Shown here: one piece after another, positions 24,627 through 33,483 of the stretch | Numbering within the stretch: the first letter of the stretch is position 1 | How the letters are laid out: each line of letters starts with the position of its first letter | NCBI GenBank assembly: GCA_046538945.1 | Contig: JBKHHW010000013.1 | Location: 1 to 38,425 of the forward strand | Source: JAEZKC01 sp046538945 | GTDB taxonomy: Bacteria; Fibrobacterota; Chitinivibrionia; Chitinivibrionales; Chitinispirillaceae | Reading direction: 5' to 3' | DNA: 38,425 nt | Translations under genes and position numbers: made by a program | The notes under the pieces: generated by a model | The model's input: only the letters and a program-made list of their open reading frames with translations | What the model was told of the DNA's origin: nothing | Databases searched by the model: none

Positions 24627-26567
24627 TCAATCAATGCTCCATTTTTTCCTCAGGAGCAGCTCCAGAAGAACAAAAGACAGAATCAGCCCAAGAAGAATCC
24701 ACGATCGTTGGATTCTGATCCTTTCCTTCACCGTCCTGTTTTCAGTACTTCTCTGATTGAGGATTGAATACAGTTCATGCATTGCTGTACTGTCGTTCAT
24801 GTCCAGAGGCCTCGCGAATTCCTCAAGAAAGGTTCTGTTCTGTTCTGAAACGGAAAGTTCGTTGTTGTCGGGCCTGACCGACAAACTGCCGTTTGAGGAA
24901 AAGGTGGAAGTCCCGGTCTTCAGACGAGAGGTGATTTCGTAATTTCCTGTAGGCAGGGGGCGAAGGCTGAGTTGCTGCTTGTTCAATCCCTGGGGAGTAT
25001 ACTGAATGCTGGTATCCAGAACAATTCCGGAATCCTTGATGGTGAGAAACAGTTCCAGCGGTTCGAATACTGGAGTAGTGGAAGGTAGCGCCATCATGAG
25101 ATGCACAGAGTCGGTTTCCGACACTGGTTCCGGAGGGTAGAGGATGAACGAATCCGAAAGATGGTTGAGAAGTATTTCCCGGGCTTGTGAAAGCAGTATG
25201 CTGGAAAAAACAAAGGATTCGTTTTCTGCTCTGCTGATGGACATGGGCCAGAAATCCCATCTCCACAATCCCTCCACCGGACAGAAAAGTGATGGTCTGC
25301 TCCGGAATCTACCGGAGAATAGAACTGGAACAGTTTCTGTGCGGTCTTGTTCATGCAGAATAGAATACAGAAGAGTTGTTTGCCTTGACACAGGGCTTTT
25401 TTTACAGTGCAGAATTGCCTGGGGCGGAGGAAGTGTGCTCAGATCTGCTGTACTGTTAATGCCGCCGTTTGTCTTCTGTCTGACATTCAGCTGTGGATTG
25501 TTTGTTCTTTGCGATTTGCAGGGCATACAGCCGATGAACACTGCTGTTCCGTGAGGTGGAAGAGTTCTGAGAAGCCGCTCGGCAGTGCTGTCCCAGTCGA
25601 AAACAAAAAGAATGTCGGGTGAGGATTTGTCTTCTTTGAAATCGGGTCTGCTTTTAAGAGACTGGGCGATGTAGCGCTTGTTCAGCGTGGGATTGGCCGA
25701 ATAGAGCCTGTAGGTGAGAAAGTGGGGGATGGTCTGGTGAATGAGACTTGCTTCCGTACCTGCACTGTCGAACTCTGCTCTTATTGTGTAGAGCTTTCTG
25801 CCCGGACGTCTGTTTCGGACTCTGAAAGTGACTTTATTATTGAAAAAGCCTTTTCCGATTACGGCCTTTTCCGATTTGATTACAGCGTTTTTCATCTGCA
25901 GGTTTGTCTTGAGCTCGCTTTCTTTTCGGGAGTAGCCGTTAATCGAAACGGAAATGTCGAAGAAAGAGTCACTCGGTGCGGTGTACGGTGCGGTGTAGGT
26001 GATATTCAGAAAGGGTTCCGGTGTAGCTTCAGGCAGCTGGAGGAAATGAATGCTTTTTCCCGGAAAGATCTGAGAACTTTTTCGCAGATTGGACCAGTGG
26101 CCGTCGCTTACCAGTATCAGATCTCGAGAATCACGGAGCTGCCTGTCGGATAAGAGGTGGGGGAAACTGCTTTTCCCATCCGTAAAATGTAAAATATCTG
26201 CTCCGGTTTCTCTGGTGGAATCGCCGAATGCCAGATAACTGAAGCTGAAGCGGCCTTCAGAACGCTTCTGAATCGAATCGAGAGTATCCAGAAAAGGTCC
26301 CACGCAGGAATCAGGTGTGAAAAGCTGCATGCTGCGTGAAACGTCTACAAGTACCGGAATGTTGTGCTTGTATGATTCAAAACGTTCAAAGACAAAGGTT
26401 GGTTGGTAGAAGGAGAGAGCAAAACAGATGACCCAACCAGTTCTCAGCAGAATCAGAAAAATTCTGCGTGAAGAGGTGAGGGGTAAGCGGCTGTAGCGGA
26501 CAATTGCGAAACCCAGCCCCAGGCACAAAAGAACAGGTATCAGAATGGTTCTGACTACGACTGACAT
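24627..26567 (-). CDS. large membrane protein with von Willebrand A-like domain
   Basis: The 646-residue protein has two N-terminal transmembrane helices (about 4-24 and 36-54) and one at the C-terminus (about 622-640). Between them is a large external part. It begins with a VWA-like fold: IPVLVDVSRSM holds a DxSxS metal-binding motif (Asp75, Ser77, Ser79), and DLILVSDGHWSN supplies a later strand with an acidic residue. A beta-rich region follows. The layout resembles the VWA membrane proteins often found with BatA/BatB or transglutaminase-like gene clusters, but those partners are absent here. It overlaps nadB by 13 bp and is thus co-transcribed with it. Ends 3 bp from the convergent NtrC gene. 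Specific function unknown. Confidence 0.78.
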   Translation of the reverse strand: MSVVVRTILIPVLLCLGLGFAIVRYSRLPLTSSRRIFLILLRTGWVICFALSFYQPTFVFERFESYKHNIPVLVDVSRSMQLFTPDSCVGPFLDTLDSIQKRSEGRFSFSYLAFGDSTRETGADILHFTDGKSSFPHLLSDRQLRDSRDLILVSDGHWSNLRKSSQIFPGKSIHFLQLPEATPEPFLNITYTAPYTAPSDSFFDISVSINGYSRKESELKTNLQMKNAVIKSEKAVIGKGFFNNKVTFRVRNRRPGRKLYTIRAEFDSAGTEASLIHQTIPHFLTYRLYSANPTLNKRYIAQSLKSRPDFKEDKSSPDILFVFDWDSTAERLLRTLPPHGTAVFIGCMPCKSQRTNNPQLNVRQKTNGGINSTADLSTLPPPQAILHCKKSPVSRQTTLLYSILHEQDRTETVPVLFSGRFRSRPSLFCPVEGLWRWDFWPMSISRAENESFVFSSILLSQAREILLNHLSDSFILYPPEPVSETDSVHLMMALPSTTPVFEPLELFLTIKDSGIVLDTSIQYTPQGLNKQQLSLRPLPTGNYEITSRLKTGTSTFSSNGSLSVRPDNNELSVSEQNRTFLEEFARPLDMNDSTAMHELYSILNQRSTENRTVKERIRIQRSWILLGLILSFVLLELLLRKKWSID

Positions 26568-28201
26568 GCCGGAAGACCTGTGGCGTTTCGGGCCTTACCG
26601 CGGTTTGAGAGAATTGTATTTCTCTTCAAGCGGTCGTTTTGATTCGGGTGGTCTGTAGTATAGTGCAGTCCGCGGCTTTCTTTGCGTTTGAGAGCTGAAA
26701 GAATGATCAGTTCGGCCGTGGTAACAATGTTTCTGAGCTCAAGCAGCTGCGAGGTTATTCTGGCCCGTTTGTAAAAACTCTCGATTTCTTTCTGGAGAAG
26801 CCTGATCCGTCTGAGTGCTCTGTTCAGGCGCAGGTCTGAACGTACGATCCCCACATAATCCCACATGACACTTTGTATCTCCTGAAAATTGTGTGATAAA
26901 AGAATCCATTCTTCAAAATCGTGAGTTCCCTTGTCGTCCCAGACCGGTATCTCCAACTCGTCAATCAAGGAGATGCCTTTCAGCTTCTGGGATGAATCCA
27001 CTACGGCTCTGTGCGAAAACACCAGCGCTTCAAGAAGTGAGTTCGATGCGAGCCTGTTCGCTCCGTGCACTCCCGTGCAGGCGGTTTCCCCGCAGGCATA
27101 AAGGTTCTCTATGCCGCTGTTTCCCCAGTAATCAACCAGAATTCCTCCGCACATGTAGTGGGCTGCTGGAACCACAGGAATAAGATCCTGGGTGATATCT
27201 ATGCCGTATTTTTTGCATTGATTATAGATGTTTGGGAAAAAATTCATGGTGTTTTGAGCTTTTTTGTGCCTGACATCCAGATAGACGTAAGGTGCACCCG
27301 ACATTTTCATTTCATTGTCTATCGCTCTGGCCACAATGTCTCTTGGTGCGAGGGAGCCCATGGGATGATATCTCCACATAAATTCCTCTTCCGAGGCATT
27401 GCGCAGTACTGCTCCATAACCTCTGAGTGCTTCGGAGATGAGAAATGAATCTGCTTTTTCGTGGTACAGAGTCGTGGGATGGAACTGTATGAATTCCATA
27501 TTCGCAACCTGCGCACCGGCTCTGTACGCCATGGCCACTCCGTCTCCTGTGGCGATAGCAGGATTGGTGGTGTGAAGATATACCCTTCCGGCACCACCGG
27601 TTGCAAGACAGGTGACCTTGGCTCTTACTGAGAAAATGGACCTTTCAAGTGAATCGAAGATATAGGCGCCAAAACATTTGTAATGGTTGCGGGCTGATTT
27701 CACGTGATGACCGGTGATGAGTTCGATGGCACAATGGTTTTCCAGAATGGTTACATTCTGCAGCTCCCGCAATTTCTTTAACAGCGTTCTTTCCAATTCT
27801 TTTCCGGTGAGGTCTTTGGCGTGTACGATCCGATTGCTTGAATGCCCCCCTTCTTTGCCGAGGTGAAGTCCGTAGGGATTGTCGGAATCCTCTTCTTTGG
27901 AGAACTGGGCACCGTAGTCAAGAAGTTCCTGTATCCTCATAGGACCTTCTTCAACCAGTATTCTAACCGCCTCCTGGTCGCACAACCCGGCACCCGCGTT
28001 CAGGGTGTCTTCGATGTGGCTTTCAAAGGAATCGTTGGAATTCAGAACACAGGCGACACCGCCCTGGGCGTAGTTGGTGTTGGACTCGCTGTCGCGCTTT
28101 TTGGTGATCATCACTACCGAGCCGAACCGGGCTGCCTGAATGGCATAGGAGATGCCGGCAATTCCGCTTCCGATTACCAGAAAATCGCAGGTGAGATTCA
28201 T
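26555..28201 (-). CDS. nadB: L-aspartate oxidase
   Basis: L-aspartate oxidase makes iminoaspartate from aspartate with FAD, the first step of de novo NAD synthesis; NadA would use the product but is not in the window. FAD-binding GxGxAG is present (VIGSGIAGISYAIQAAR). The family motifs SNTNYAQGGVACVL, GGHSSNRIVHAKDLTG, EFIQFHPTTLY and LAPRDIVARAIDNEM follow, as does the C-terminal FAD-site YACGETACTGVHGANRLASN with the NadB-type CGE and SNSLLEAL. At 548 residues it is standard. A four-base overlap (ATGA) joins it to the SIS gene upstream and it overlaps the VWA gene downstream. So the enzyme sits in an operon with two genes that seem unrelated to NAD. Confidence 0.96.
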   Translation of the reverse strand: MNLTCDFLVIGSGIAGISYAIQAARFGSVVMITKKRDSESNTNYAQGGVACVLNSNDSFESHIEDTLNAGAGLCDQEAVRILVEEGPMRIQELLDYGAQFSKEEDSDNPYGLHLGKEGGHSSNRIVHAKDLTGKELERTLLKKLRELQNVTILENHCAIELITGHHVKSARNHYKCFGAYIFDSLERSIFSVRAKVTCLATGGAGRVYLHTTNPAIATGDGVAMAYRAGAQVANMEFIQFHPTTLYHEKADSFLISEALRGYGAVLRNASEEEFMWRYHPMGSLAPRDIVARAIDNEMKMSGAPYVYLDVRHKKAQNTMNFFPNIYNQCKKYGIDITQDLIPVVPAAHYMCGGILVDYWGNSGIENLYACGETACTGVHGANRLASNSLLEALVFSHRAVVDSSQKLKGISLIDELEIPVWDDKGTHDFEEWILLSHNFQEIQSVMWDYVGIVRSDLRLNRALRRIRLLQKEIESFYKRARITSQLLELRNIVTTAELIILSALKRKESRGLHYTTDHPNQNDRLKRNTILSNRGKARNATGLPACQS

Positions 28202-28704
28202 GTGATCTGTTCCTTGGGCGCTGCAGCCGGATGGGCAGTTATCTTGATCTGGGTCTGCTTTGCCATTTGGCCCAGATATCCGTCGTGATGTCTCAAACCG
28301 TACTGTTGCCTGGTGATTTTTTCCTTTTCCATAAGGATAAGTGAAAGTGCATCCCCGATGGCCATCATGACCTGAGTGCTCGTAGTGGGTGTCAGGCCCA
28401 GGTAGCAGGGTTTAGCGATTTCCCCCATGTTTATCACCACGCTGCTCAGCTGACTGATTGCTGAATCGGGGTGGCTGGTAACGCCGATGATATGGTCGAT
28501 ACCGGGGGTTCCCGTCGAGCAGAGAGTCCCTGCGGTCTTAACCGCAATGTTTCCCGCTTTGCCCATCCAGGTGGTGATTACTTTTCCCTTGCAGGAGAGG
28601 AGAATCTCCACCGCTTCTTCGAAAAAATCGTCCAGAGGAATGCTTAAGAGAACCTGTGCTTCGGCCTGGATTATTTCTTTTGCCCGTGCCAGTGTGGAAT
28701 TCAC
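28198..28704 (-). CDS. KdsD-like SIS sugar-phosphate isomerase with an apparent internal deletion
   Basis: The frame (168 aa, GTG start) matches KdsD/GutQ/KpsF-type SIS proteins, which interconvert ribulose-5-phosphate and arabinose-5-phosphate for lipopolysaccharide Kdo. The N-terminal third is normal: RAKEIIQAEAQVLL, CKGKVITTWMGKAGNIAVKT and TLCSTGTP. The C-terminal third is also normal: CYLGLTPTTSTQVMMAIGDA and QQYGLRHHDGYLG. Between P67 and G68 about 45-50 residues appear to be missing without a frame change. The missing part is where family members carry the HPAEALHGD stretch and the SNSGET phosphate site. CBS domains are also absent, which is seen in some short relatives. If the deletion is real, catalysis should be lost. 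A family alignment was not run. Confidence 0.7.
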   Translation of the reverse strand: MNSTLARAKEIIQAEAQVLLSIPLDDFFEEAVEILLSCKGKVITTWMGKAGNIAVKTAGTLCSTGTPGIDHIIGVTSHPDSAISQLSSVVINMGEIAKPCYLGLTPTTSTQVMMAIGDALSLILMEKEKITRQQYGLRHHDGYLGQMAKQTQIKITAHPAAAPKEQIT

Positions 28705-29015
28705 GTTCTGTACCTTATCTAGTTCGCTGGTAATTCGGTCATATTTCGTTGATTATAAAATATATATCTGCATGGGTTCTGATATGAATATGATTCGGGG
28801 CAGGATAAGTTTAGGTTAACAGCTATGCTTCTTTCTATTGAATAATGTATCTTCTAAAACTGTTCTGGAAAAGATGGTGCAAAATGCCCCGTCTGCACAG
28901 ATAATTGTGGTATCGCGGACACTAAAGGGTCATGGTCAGCGTAATATAGTCCGGAATTTCAAATTGTTTCGAGTATCGGAGCAGAAGAATTCATCTCGAA
29001 AACCGAAATGGAACA
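28705..29015. other. divergent intergenic region between the SIS and FliL-like genes
   Basis: The 311-bp AT-rich stretch separates two divergent operons and should hold promoters for both. On the minus strand a perfect TATAAT (plus-strand 28752-28757) lies 48 bp before the SIS start. No good -35 hexamer stands 17 bp further up. A plus-strand open frame from a TTG at 28838 runs through part of it but has no recognisable features. Confidence 0.5.
28752..28757 (-). promoter_or_regulatory. candidate -10 element for the SIS-nadB-VWA operon
   Basis: An exact TATAAT on the minus strand in an AT-rich spacer, giving a leader of about 40 nt to the GTG start of the SIS gene. The -35 position is poorly matched, so this is only a candidate. 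Confidence 0.35.
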
Positions 29016-29588
29016 ATGACCAACAGGTCCCGAAAAGACACCTCAGAGATTCGGGAAAAGCGTCTCAGGGCCAGAAGAGTGCGCCGACGGTTTTTCCTGG
29101 TGCTGATCTGTATTATTTTATGTGGTATTGTCGTTTATAACAACCGGGATTGGATTCCGGTCGAGGGCAGCAGTAATCAGAAACTGTCTGCCGAGAGTGA
29201 GCAGGGGGCCAGAAAGGCTTCTTCAGTGACAACCCGGACAGTTCCTTCGGAAAACGACAGCGCAGCGCTGAAATCCGCAGAGGTTGTGCAACAGATATCT
29301 CAGCCCGGATCGCTGGTTCTTTCCGAAATAAAGTGTAAAATTGCAGGACGGAATGATCTCAAGGTCATTCTGACTGTGGAGATATTTTTCAACAATGATG
29401 CCCTGTACCAGGAGGTTCTCTTCAAGCGTGATGATCTGAAAGTGATGGTGATGGATGTCATGCGGCACAAGGAGTTCGGTGCCGTTAAGACTGAAACGTT
29501 GAGAACCGAAATTCTGGATGCTCTCAATGAGGTGCTTGAGGCCGGAGAGCTTGAGAGAATCGATATCAGGGATTTCCGTGTAGAATAA
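29016..29588 (+). CDS. FliL-like single-pass membrane protein
   Basis: This 190-residue protein has a basic N-terminus (RLRARRVRRRF) and one transmembrane helix (about 27-43, FLVLICIILCGIVVYN), then a Ser/Glu-rich linker. The C-terminal domain reads LKVILTVEIFFNNDALYQEV, then TLRTEILDALNEVLEAGELE and IRDFRVE. That pattern, with alternating strands and a helix that closes with a short acidic-basic strand, is like FliL, the stator-associated basal-body protein of the flagellum. No other flagellar gene is in the window. It is 14 bp upstream of secA and likely shares its transcript. Assignment to the FliL fold is by pattern, not by alignment, and a general stomatin-like membrane role is possible. 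Confidence 0.6.
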   Translation: MTNRSRKDTSEIREKRLRARRVRRRFFLVLICIILCGIVVYNNRDWIPVEGSSNQKLSAESEQGARKASSVTTRTVPSENDSAALKSAEVVQQISQPGSLVLSEIKCKIAGRNDLKVILTVEIFFNNDALYQEVLFKRDDLKVMVMDVMRHKEFGAVKTETLRTEILDALNEVLEAGELERIDIRDFRVE

Positions 29589-29602
29589 GAGGACGAATTT
29601 TT

Positions 29603-32600
29603 ATGAATCTAGTGAATATTCTCGGTAAAGTGTTCGGATCAAAGCAGGAGAAGGATGTCAGCAAACTGCAGCCGATCCTGGATCGAGTCAACGGTTACAG
29701 AGAATCCGTGCAGGGGCTCAGCGATGAGCAGCTCAAGGCCAAAACCGCCGAATTCAGGGAGCGCCTTGCCGCCGGAGAGACTCTCGACGACCTTCTTCCC
29801 GAAGCGTTCGCCGTGGTCAGAGAATCGACTCATCGTGTTCTCGGTGAAGGGAAAACGGTTATCGATTCTGCAACAGGCGAGGAAATCCCCTTCATGGCCC
29901 ACTTTGATGTGCAGGTTATGGGTGCCATCGTGCTTCATCAGGGCAAAATCGCGGAGATGAAGACCGGGGAGGGAAAAACGCAGGTCGCCGCAATGGCCGC
30001 ATATCTCAACGCATTGAGCGGCAAGGGCGTTCACGTGATCACTGTCAATGATTATCTGGCCCGGCGCGACAGCGAGTGGATGGGAAGAATTTTCAATTTC
30101 CTCGGTCTGACCGTGGGATGTCTGGATGTTACCGAGCCTCACAGTCCGGAAAGAAAAGCTGCCTACGATTGCGATATCACCTACGGAACCAATAATGAAT
30201 TCGGTTTCGATTACCTGCGTGACAACATGGCTTCCGCTCCGGAGCAGTGCGTTCTGCGTGAGCTCAATTTCGCCATTGTCGACGAGGTGGATAATATTCT
30301 TATCGACGAGGCGCGCACGCCGCTGATTATCTCCGGTCCGGTCACCAAATCCAACCGCGAATACGAGGAACTCAAACCGCGGGTGGTAAAACTGGTGAAC
30401 GCTCAGAACGCTCTTATTCAGAATGTAGTGTCTGAAGCGGAAACTCTTCTGAAGCAGGAAGGTAAGGAATACGAGGCCGGTTTCAAACTTCTGATTGCCC
30501 AGCGTGGAGCCCCTAAAAACAAAAAGCTTCTCAAGCTGCTCAAGGAGCAGGGCGCAGCCAAGTATATGAAGGCCGTGGAAACCGATTATCTCCGTGACAA
30601 GAAACTTCACGAAATTGACGAGGAGTTGTTCTATGTCATTGACGAATCCGGTCACAGTGCCGAGCTTACCGAAAAGGGTAGAGCACATGTGGGCGGCGGT
30701 AACAGCGAGTTCTTCGTGGTGCCTGACCTTGCGGAGTTACTGGGAAAAATCGATGCGGATGATTCCCTGAGCATTCAGGAAAAGGCCGAACGCAAAGAAG
30801 AGGCTCACAGAAGTTATGCTGAGATATCCGAGCGGATTCACAGCATAAGTCAGCTTCTCAGGGCATTTTCACTTTTCGAGCGTGATGTCAACTATGTGGT
30901 TCAGGATGGTCAGATCCTTATTGTGGATGAGTTCACAGGCCGTATCCTTCACGGGCGCCGCTATAGTGAAGGACTTCATCAGGCACTCGAGGCCAAGGAG
31001 GGTGTGAAGGTCGCGGGAGAAAACCAGACTTTGGCGACAATCACATTTCAGAACTTCTTCAAGATGTATACTAAGCTTGCCGGTATGACCGGTACGGCGG
31101 TGACGGAAGCCGGGGAATTCCATGAAATCTACAAACTCGATGTGGTAACTATTCCCACCAACCGTCCTCTGCAGAGAATAGATTACGACGATGAGATTTA
31201 CAAAACTTATCGGGAAAAATATAACGCCATCGTAAAAGACATTCAGGCCATGAATGAAATCGGCCGTCCTTGTCTGGTAGGTACGACATCTATCGAGAAA
31301 TCGGAGCTTCTGAGCAAGCTTCTCTTGAGAGCGGGTGTACAGCACGAGGTGCTCAACGCCAAGCAGCATGCCAAGGAAGCGAGCATTGTGGCTCAGGCCG
31401 GACGATTGGGTGCGGTGACAATCGCCACCAATATGGCCGGTAGGGGTACAGATATCGTGTTGGGTGGTAATTTCGAGATCATGGCCAATAACGAGCTTCT
31501 CAAGGAGGGGATCGAACCCGATTCGCTCACACTCGAAGAAAAGCGCCAGAAGTTTCCCAAGCTTTACGAGAAAACCCGCGAGGAGCATGAGAAGGTGCTT
31601 AAGCTGGGTGGTCTTCACATTATCGGGACAGAACGTCACGAAAGCCGACGGATCGACAATCAGCTCCGCGGTCGTGCCGGTCGTCAGGGTGATCCGGGAT
31701 CGACGAAGTTCTTTCTTTCGATCGACGATGATCTCATGCGAATATTCGGTGCCGAGAGGATCAGGGCGGTCATGGACAGGTTGGGTACACCGGAGGGAGA
31801 GGCCATCAGCCACCGTTGGGTATCTGGTTCCATCGCCGGTGCGCAGAAGAGAGTCGAGGGCCGCAATTTCGATATTCGTAAGCATTTGAAGGAATATGAT
31901 GATGTCATGAATCTTCAGCGTCGGGAAATCTACGGTCTGCGTCAGCGGATTCTGCGCGGCGAGAGCCTGAAGGATGAGATTCTTGATCAGATCGCTTCCA
32001 CACTTGAAGAGATCATAGAAAAGCATGCCCCTGAACGCAGATATTCTGAAAACTGGAATCTGGACGGTCTTTACGAAGAGGTGCAGACGTCGTTTGGAGT
32101 TGTGTACCGTATTTCTGAAAAGGAAATTGAGTCCAAAACTCAGGATGAGCTGTTTGATGACATCTGGAAGCTCGTGAAGGAAAAGTACGAGGAGAAGGAG
32201 CAGCGTTTCGGTACTTCCACGATGCGCCAGTTTGAGCGCGGCGTGTTTCTCATGGTGATCGACACCCAGTGGAAGGATCATCTTTTCGAAATGGACCACC
32301 TCAAGGGCGGAGTGCAGTTCAGGGCATTTGGTCAGAAGAATCCTCTTTTCGAGTATCAGCGGGAGGGGTTGGCCATGTTTAAGGAGCTGCGGAGTGCTAT
32401 CGCACGGGAGGTTTCCAGCTACATCTTCCGTCTGGAGAAGGTTGAGCAGCAGGACCGGATGTCTTTGGGCAGTTCGAGATCGGTACACGATTCTGCAGAC
32501 TCTTATGCCCCGATGGGGGGGCAGGAGATGGGGGCACCTTCTCAGGGGCGACCCCAGCTTATCACCAACCGCGGCGGCAATGAACGCAAGGTGCTCCAGC

Positions 32601-32692
32601 CGGTGAGAGTAGGTCCTCAGGTGGGCAGAAATGATCCCTGTCCTTGTGGCAGCGGGAAAAAATACAAAAAGTGCTGTGGTTCCAACGTATGA
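29603..32692 (+). CDS. secA: preprotein translocase ATPase SecA
   Basis: SecA drives export of unfolded proteins through SecYEG. Walker A TGEGKT is at 121-126, the DEVD box at 227-230 and the helicase motifs follow (LVGTTSIEKSELLSKLL, TNMAGRGTDIVLGG, and the arginine fingers in GRAGRQGDPGSTKFFLSIDD). The C-terminal zinc SecB/membrane-binding motif is complete: CPCGSGKKYKKCC at 1013-1025. Length is 1029 because of an insert after the DEVD box (about 265-335) that contains RGAPKNKKLLKLL and DEELFYVIDESG. Inserts of this sequence type occur in SecA of Bacteroidota/Chlorobi/Fibrobacterota. It is 14 bp from the FliL-like gene and overlaps tmk by the ATGA of the tmk start. Confidence 0.98.
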   Translation: MNLVNILGKVFGSKQEKDVSKLQPILDRVNGYRESVQGLSDEQLKAKTAEFRERLAAGETLDDLLPEAFAVVRESTHRVLGEGKTVIDSATGEEIPFMAHFDVQVMGAIVLHQGKIAEMKTGEGKTQVAAMAAYLNALSGKGVHVITVNDYLARRDSEWMGRIFNFLGLTVGCLDVTEPHSPERKAAYDCDITYGTNNEFGFDYLRDNMASAPEQCVLRELNFAIVDEVDNILIDEARTPLIISGPVTKSNREYEELKPRVVKLVNAQNALIQNVVSEAETLLKQEGKEYEAGFKLLIAQRGAPKNKKLLKLLKEQGAAKYMKAVETDYLRDKKLHEIDEELFYVIDESGHSAELTEKGRAHVGGGNSEFFVVPDLAELLGKIDADDSLSIQEKAERKEEAHRSYAEISERIHSISQLLRAFSLFERDVNYVVQDGQILIVDEFTGRILHGRRYSEGLHQALEAKEGVKVAGENQTLATITFQNFFKMYTKLAGMTGTAVTEAGEFHEIYKLDVVTIPTNRPLQRIDYDDEIYKTYREKYNAIVKDIQAMNEIGRPCLVGTTSIEKSELLSKLLLRAGVQHEVLNAKQHAKEASIVAQAGRLGAVTIATNMAGRGTDIVLGGNFEIMANNELLKEGIEPDSLTLEEKRQKFPKLYEKTREEHEKVLKLGGLHIIGTERHESRRIDNQLRGRAGRQGDPGSTKFFLSIDDDLMRIFGAERIRAVMDRLGTPEGEAISHRWVSGSIAGAQKRVEGRNFDIRKHLKEYDDVMNLQRREIYGLRQRILRGESLKDEILDQIASTLEEIIEKHAPERRYSENWNLDGLYEEVQTSFGVVYRISEKEIESKTQDELFDDIWKLVKEKYEEKEQRFGTSTMRQFERGVFLMVIDTQWKDHLFEMDHLKGGVQFRAFGQKNPLFEYQREGLAMFKELRSAIAREVSSYIFRLEKVEQQDRMSLGSSRSVHDSADSYAPMGGQEMGAPSQGRPQLITNRGGNERKVLQPVRVGPQVGRNDPCPCGSGKKYKKCCGSNV

Positions 32693-33375
32693 GCAAGGGA
32701 CTCTTCATAACTTTCGAAGGAATAGACGGTTGCGGGAAAAGCACTCAGCTTTCCCGCGTTGCCGATATGCTCAGAGGGCGGGGAGTGACCTGTGTGGTGA
32801 CTCGGGAACCGGGAGGGACCCCTATAAGCGAAAAAATCAGAGAAATTCTGATTTCTCCGGAGAACTCTGAAATGTACTCTGAAACCGAGCTTTTTCTCTA
32901 TCTGGCTGCGCGTGCCCAGCATGTCCGGCAGACCATTCAGCCTGCTCTGAAGCGGGGTGAAGTGGTTCTTTGTGACCGCTTCCAGGAAGCCACGTTCGCG
33001 TATCAGGGCTTTGGTAGGGGTCTTGATCTGGATTTTCTCAAAAATGTGAACAGATTCGTTACTCAGGGCTTAGATCCTGATTGTACTTTTATATTTGATA
33101 TAAGTGTCGAGCTCAGCCGTGAGCGGCTCGGGAGAATGGGCAAGGCTCAGGATAGGCTCGAGGGTGCGGGGGATGATTTTTTCAGCCGTATCAGAGAGGG
33201 CTACCGTGCTGCGGCAAAAGCGCATCAGGAGAAAATTGTTCTTCTGGATGGAAGCAGGGTGGTCGAAAGCCTTACTGAAGAAGTTTGTGAGAGGATTTGT
33301 AAGTTTCTGGACCAGGGGAATGGTGAAACTGGAGACCCGGATCGTACTCGGAATGGAATTAATATTGCTACCTGA
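32689..33375 (+). CDS. tmk: thymidylate kinase
   Basis: Thymidylate kinase phosphorylates dTMP to dTDP. The P-loop FEGIDGCGKST is followed by the TREPGGTPISEKIRE motif that binds dTMP, and by VLCDRFQEATFAYQGFGRG with the DR(Y/F) motif. The lid region RLGRMGKAQDRLEGAG carries arginines. I chose the ATG at 32689 (228 aa) because it overlaps the secA stop (ATGA), and the extra 15 residues of the longer frame lack homology. A terminator follows at 33398. It is not next to holB as in some genomes. Confidence 0.96.
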   Translation: MSKGLFITFEGIDGCGKSTQLSRVADMLRGRGVTCVVTREPGGTPISEKIREILISPENSEMYSETELFLYLAARAQHVRQTIQPALKRGEVVLCDRFQEATFAYQGFGRGLDLDFLKNVNRFVTQGLDPDCTFIFDISVELSRERLGRMGKAQDRLEGAGDDFFSRIREGYRAAAKAHQEKIVLLDGSRVVESLTEEVCERICKFLDQGNGETGDPDRTRNGINIAT

Positions 33376-33397
33376 TGTATTTTCAGTATTCTGCCTG

Positions 33398-33429
33398 AAA
33401 GCGTTTCAGCAAAAACTGACCGCTTTTTT
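33398..33429 (+). terminator. intrinsic terminator after tmk
   Basis: AAAGCG (33398-33403) pairs with CGCTTT (33421-33426). Inside it TCAG (33406-33409) pairs with CTGA (33416-33419) around a CAAAAA loop, with a small internal bulge. A T6 run at 33424-33429 follows. It lies 22 bp past the tmk stop, so the protease gene is probably transcribed from its own promoter. Confidence 0.65.
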
Positions 33430-33483
33430 CCAGATTACTTCAGCTTTGGAAAATAAAACTACCCTAATTCCTCAGGAGATATG

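Noticed and set aside
28838..29140. 100-codon frame before and across the FliL-like start
   Set aside because: TTG start without a clear ribosome site, unrelated composition, and it overlaps the better-supported FliL-like gene.
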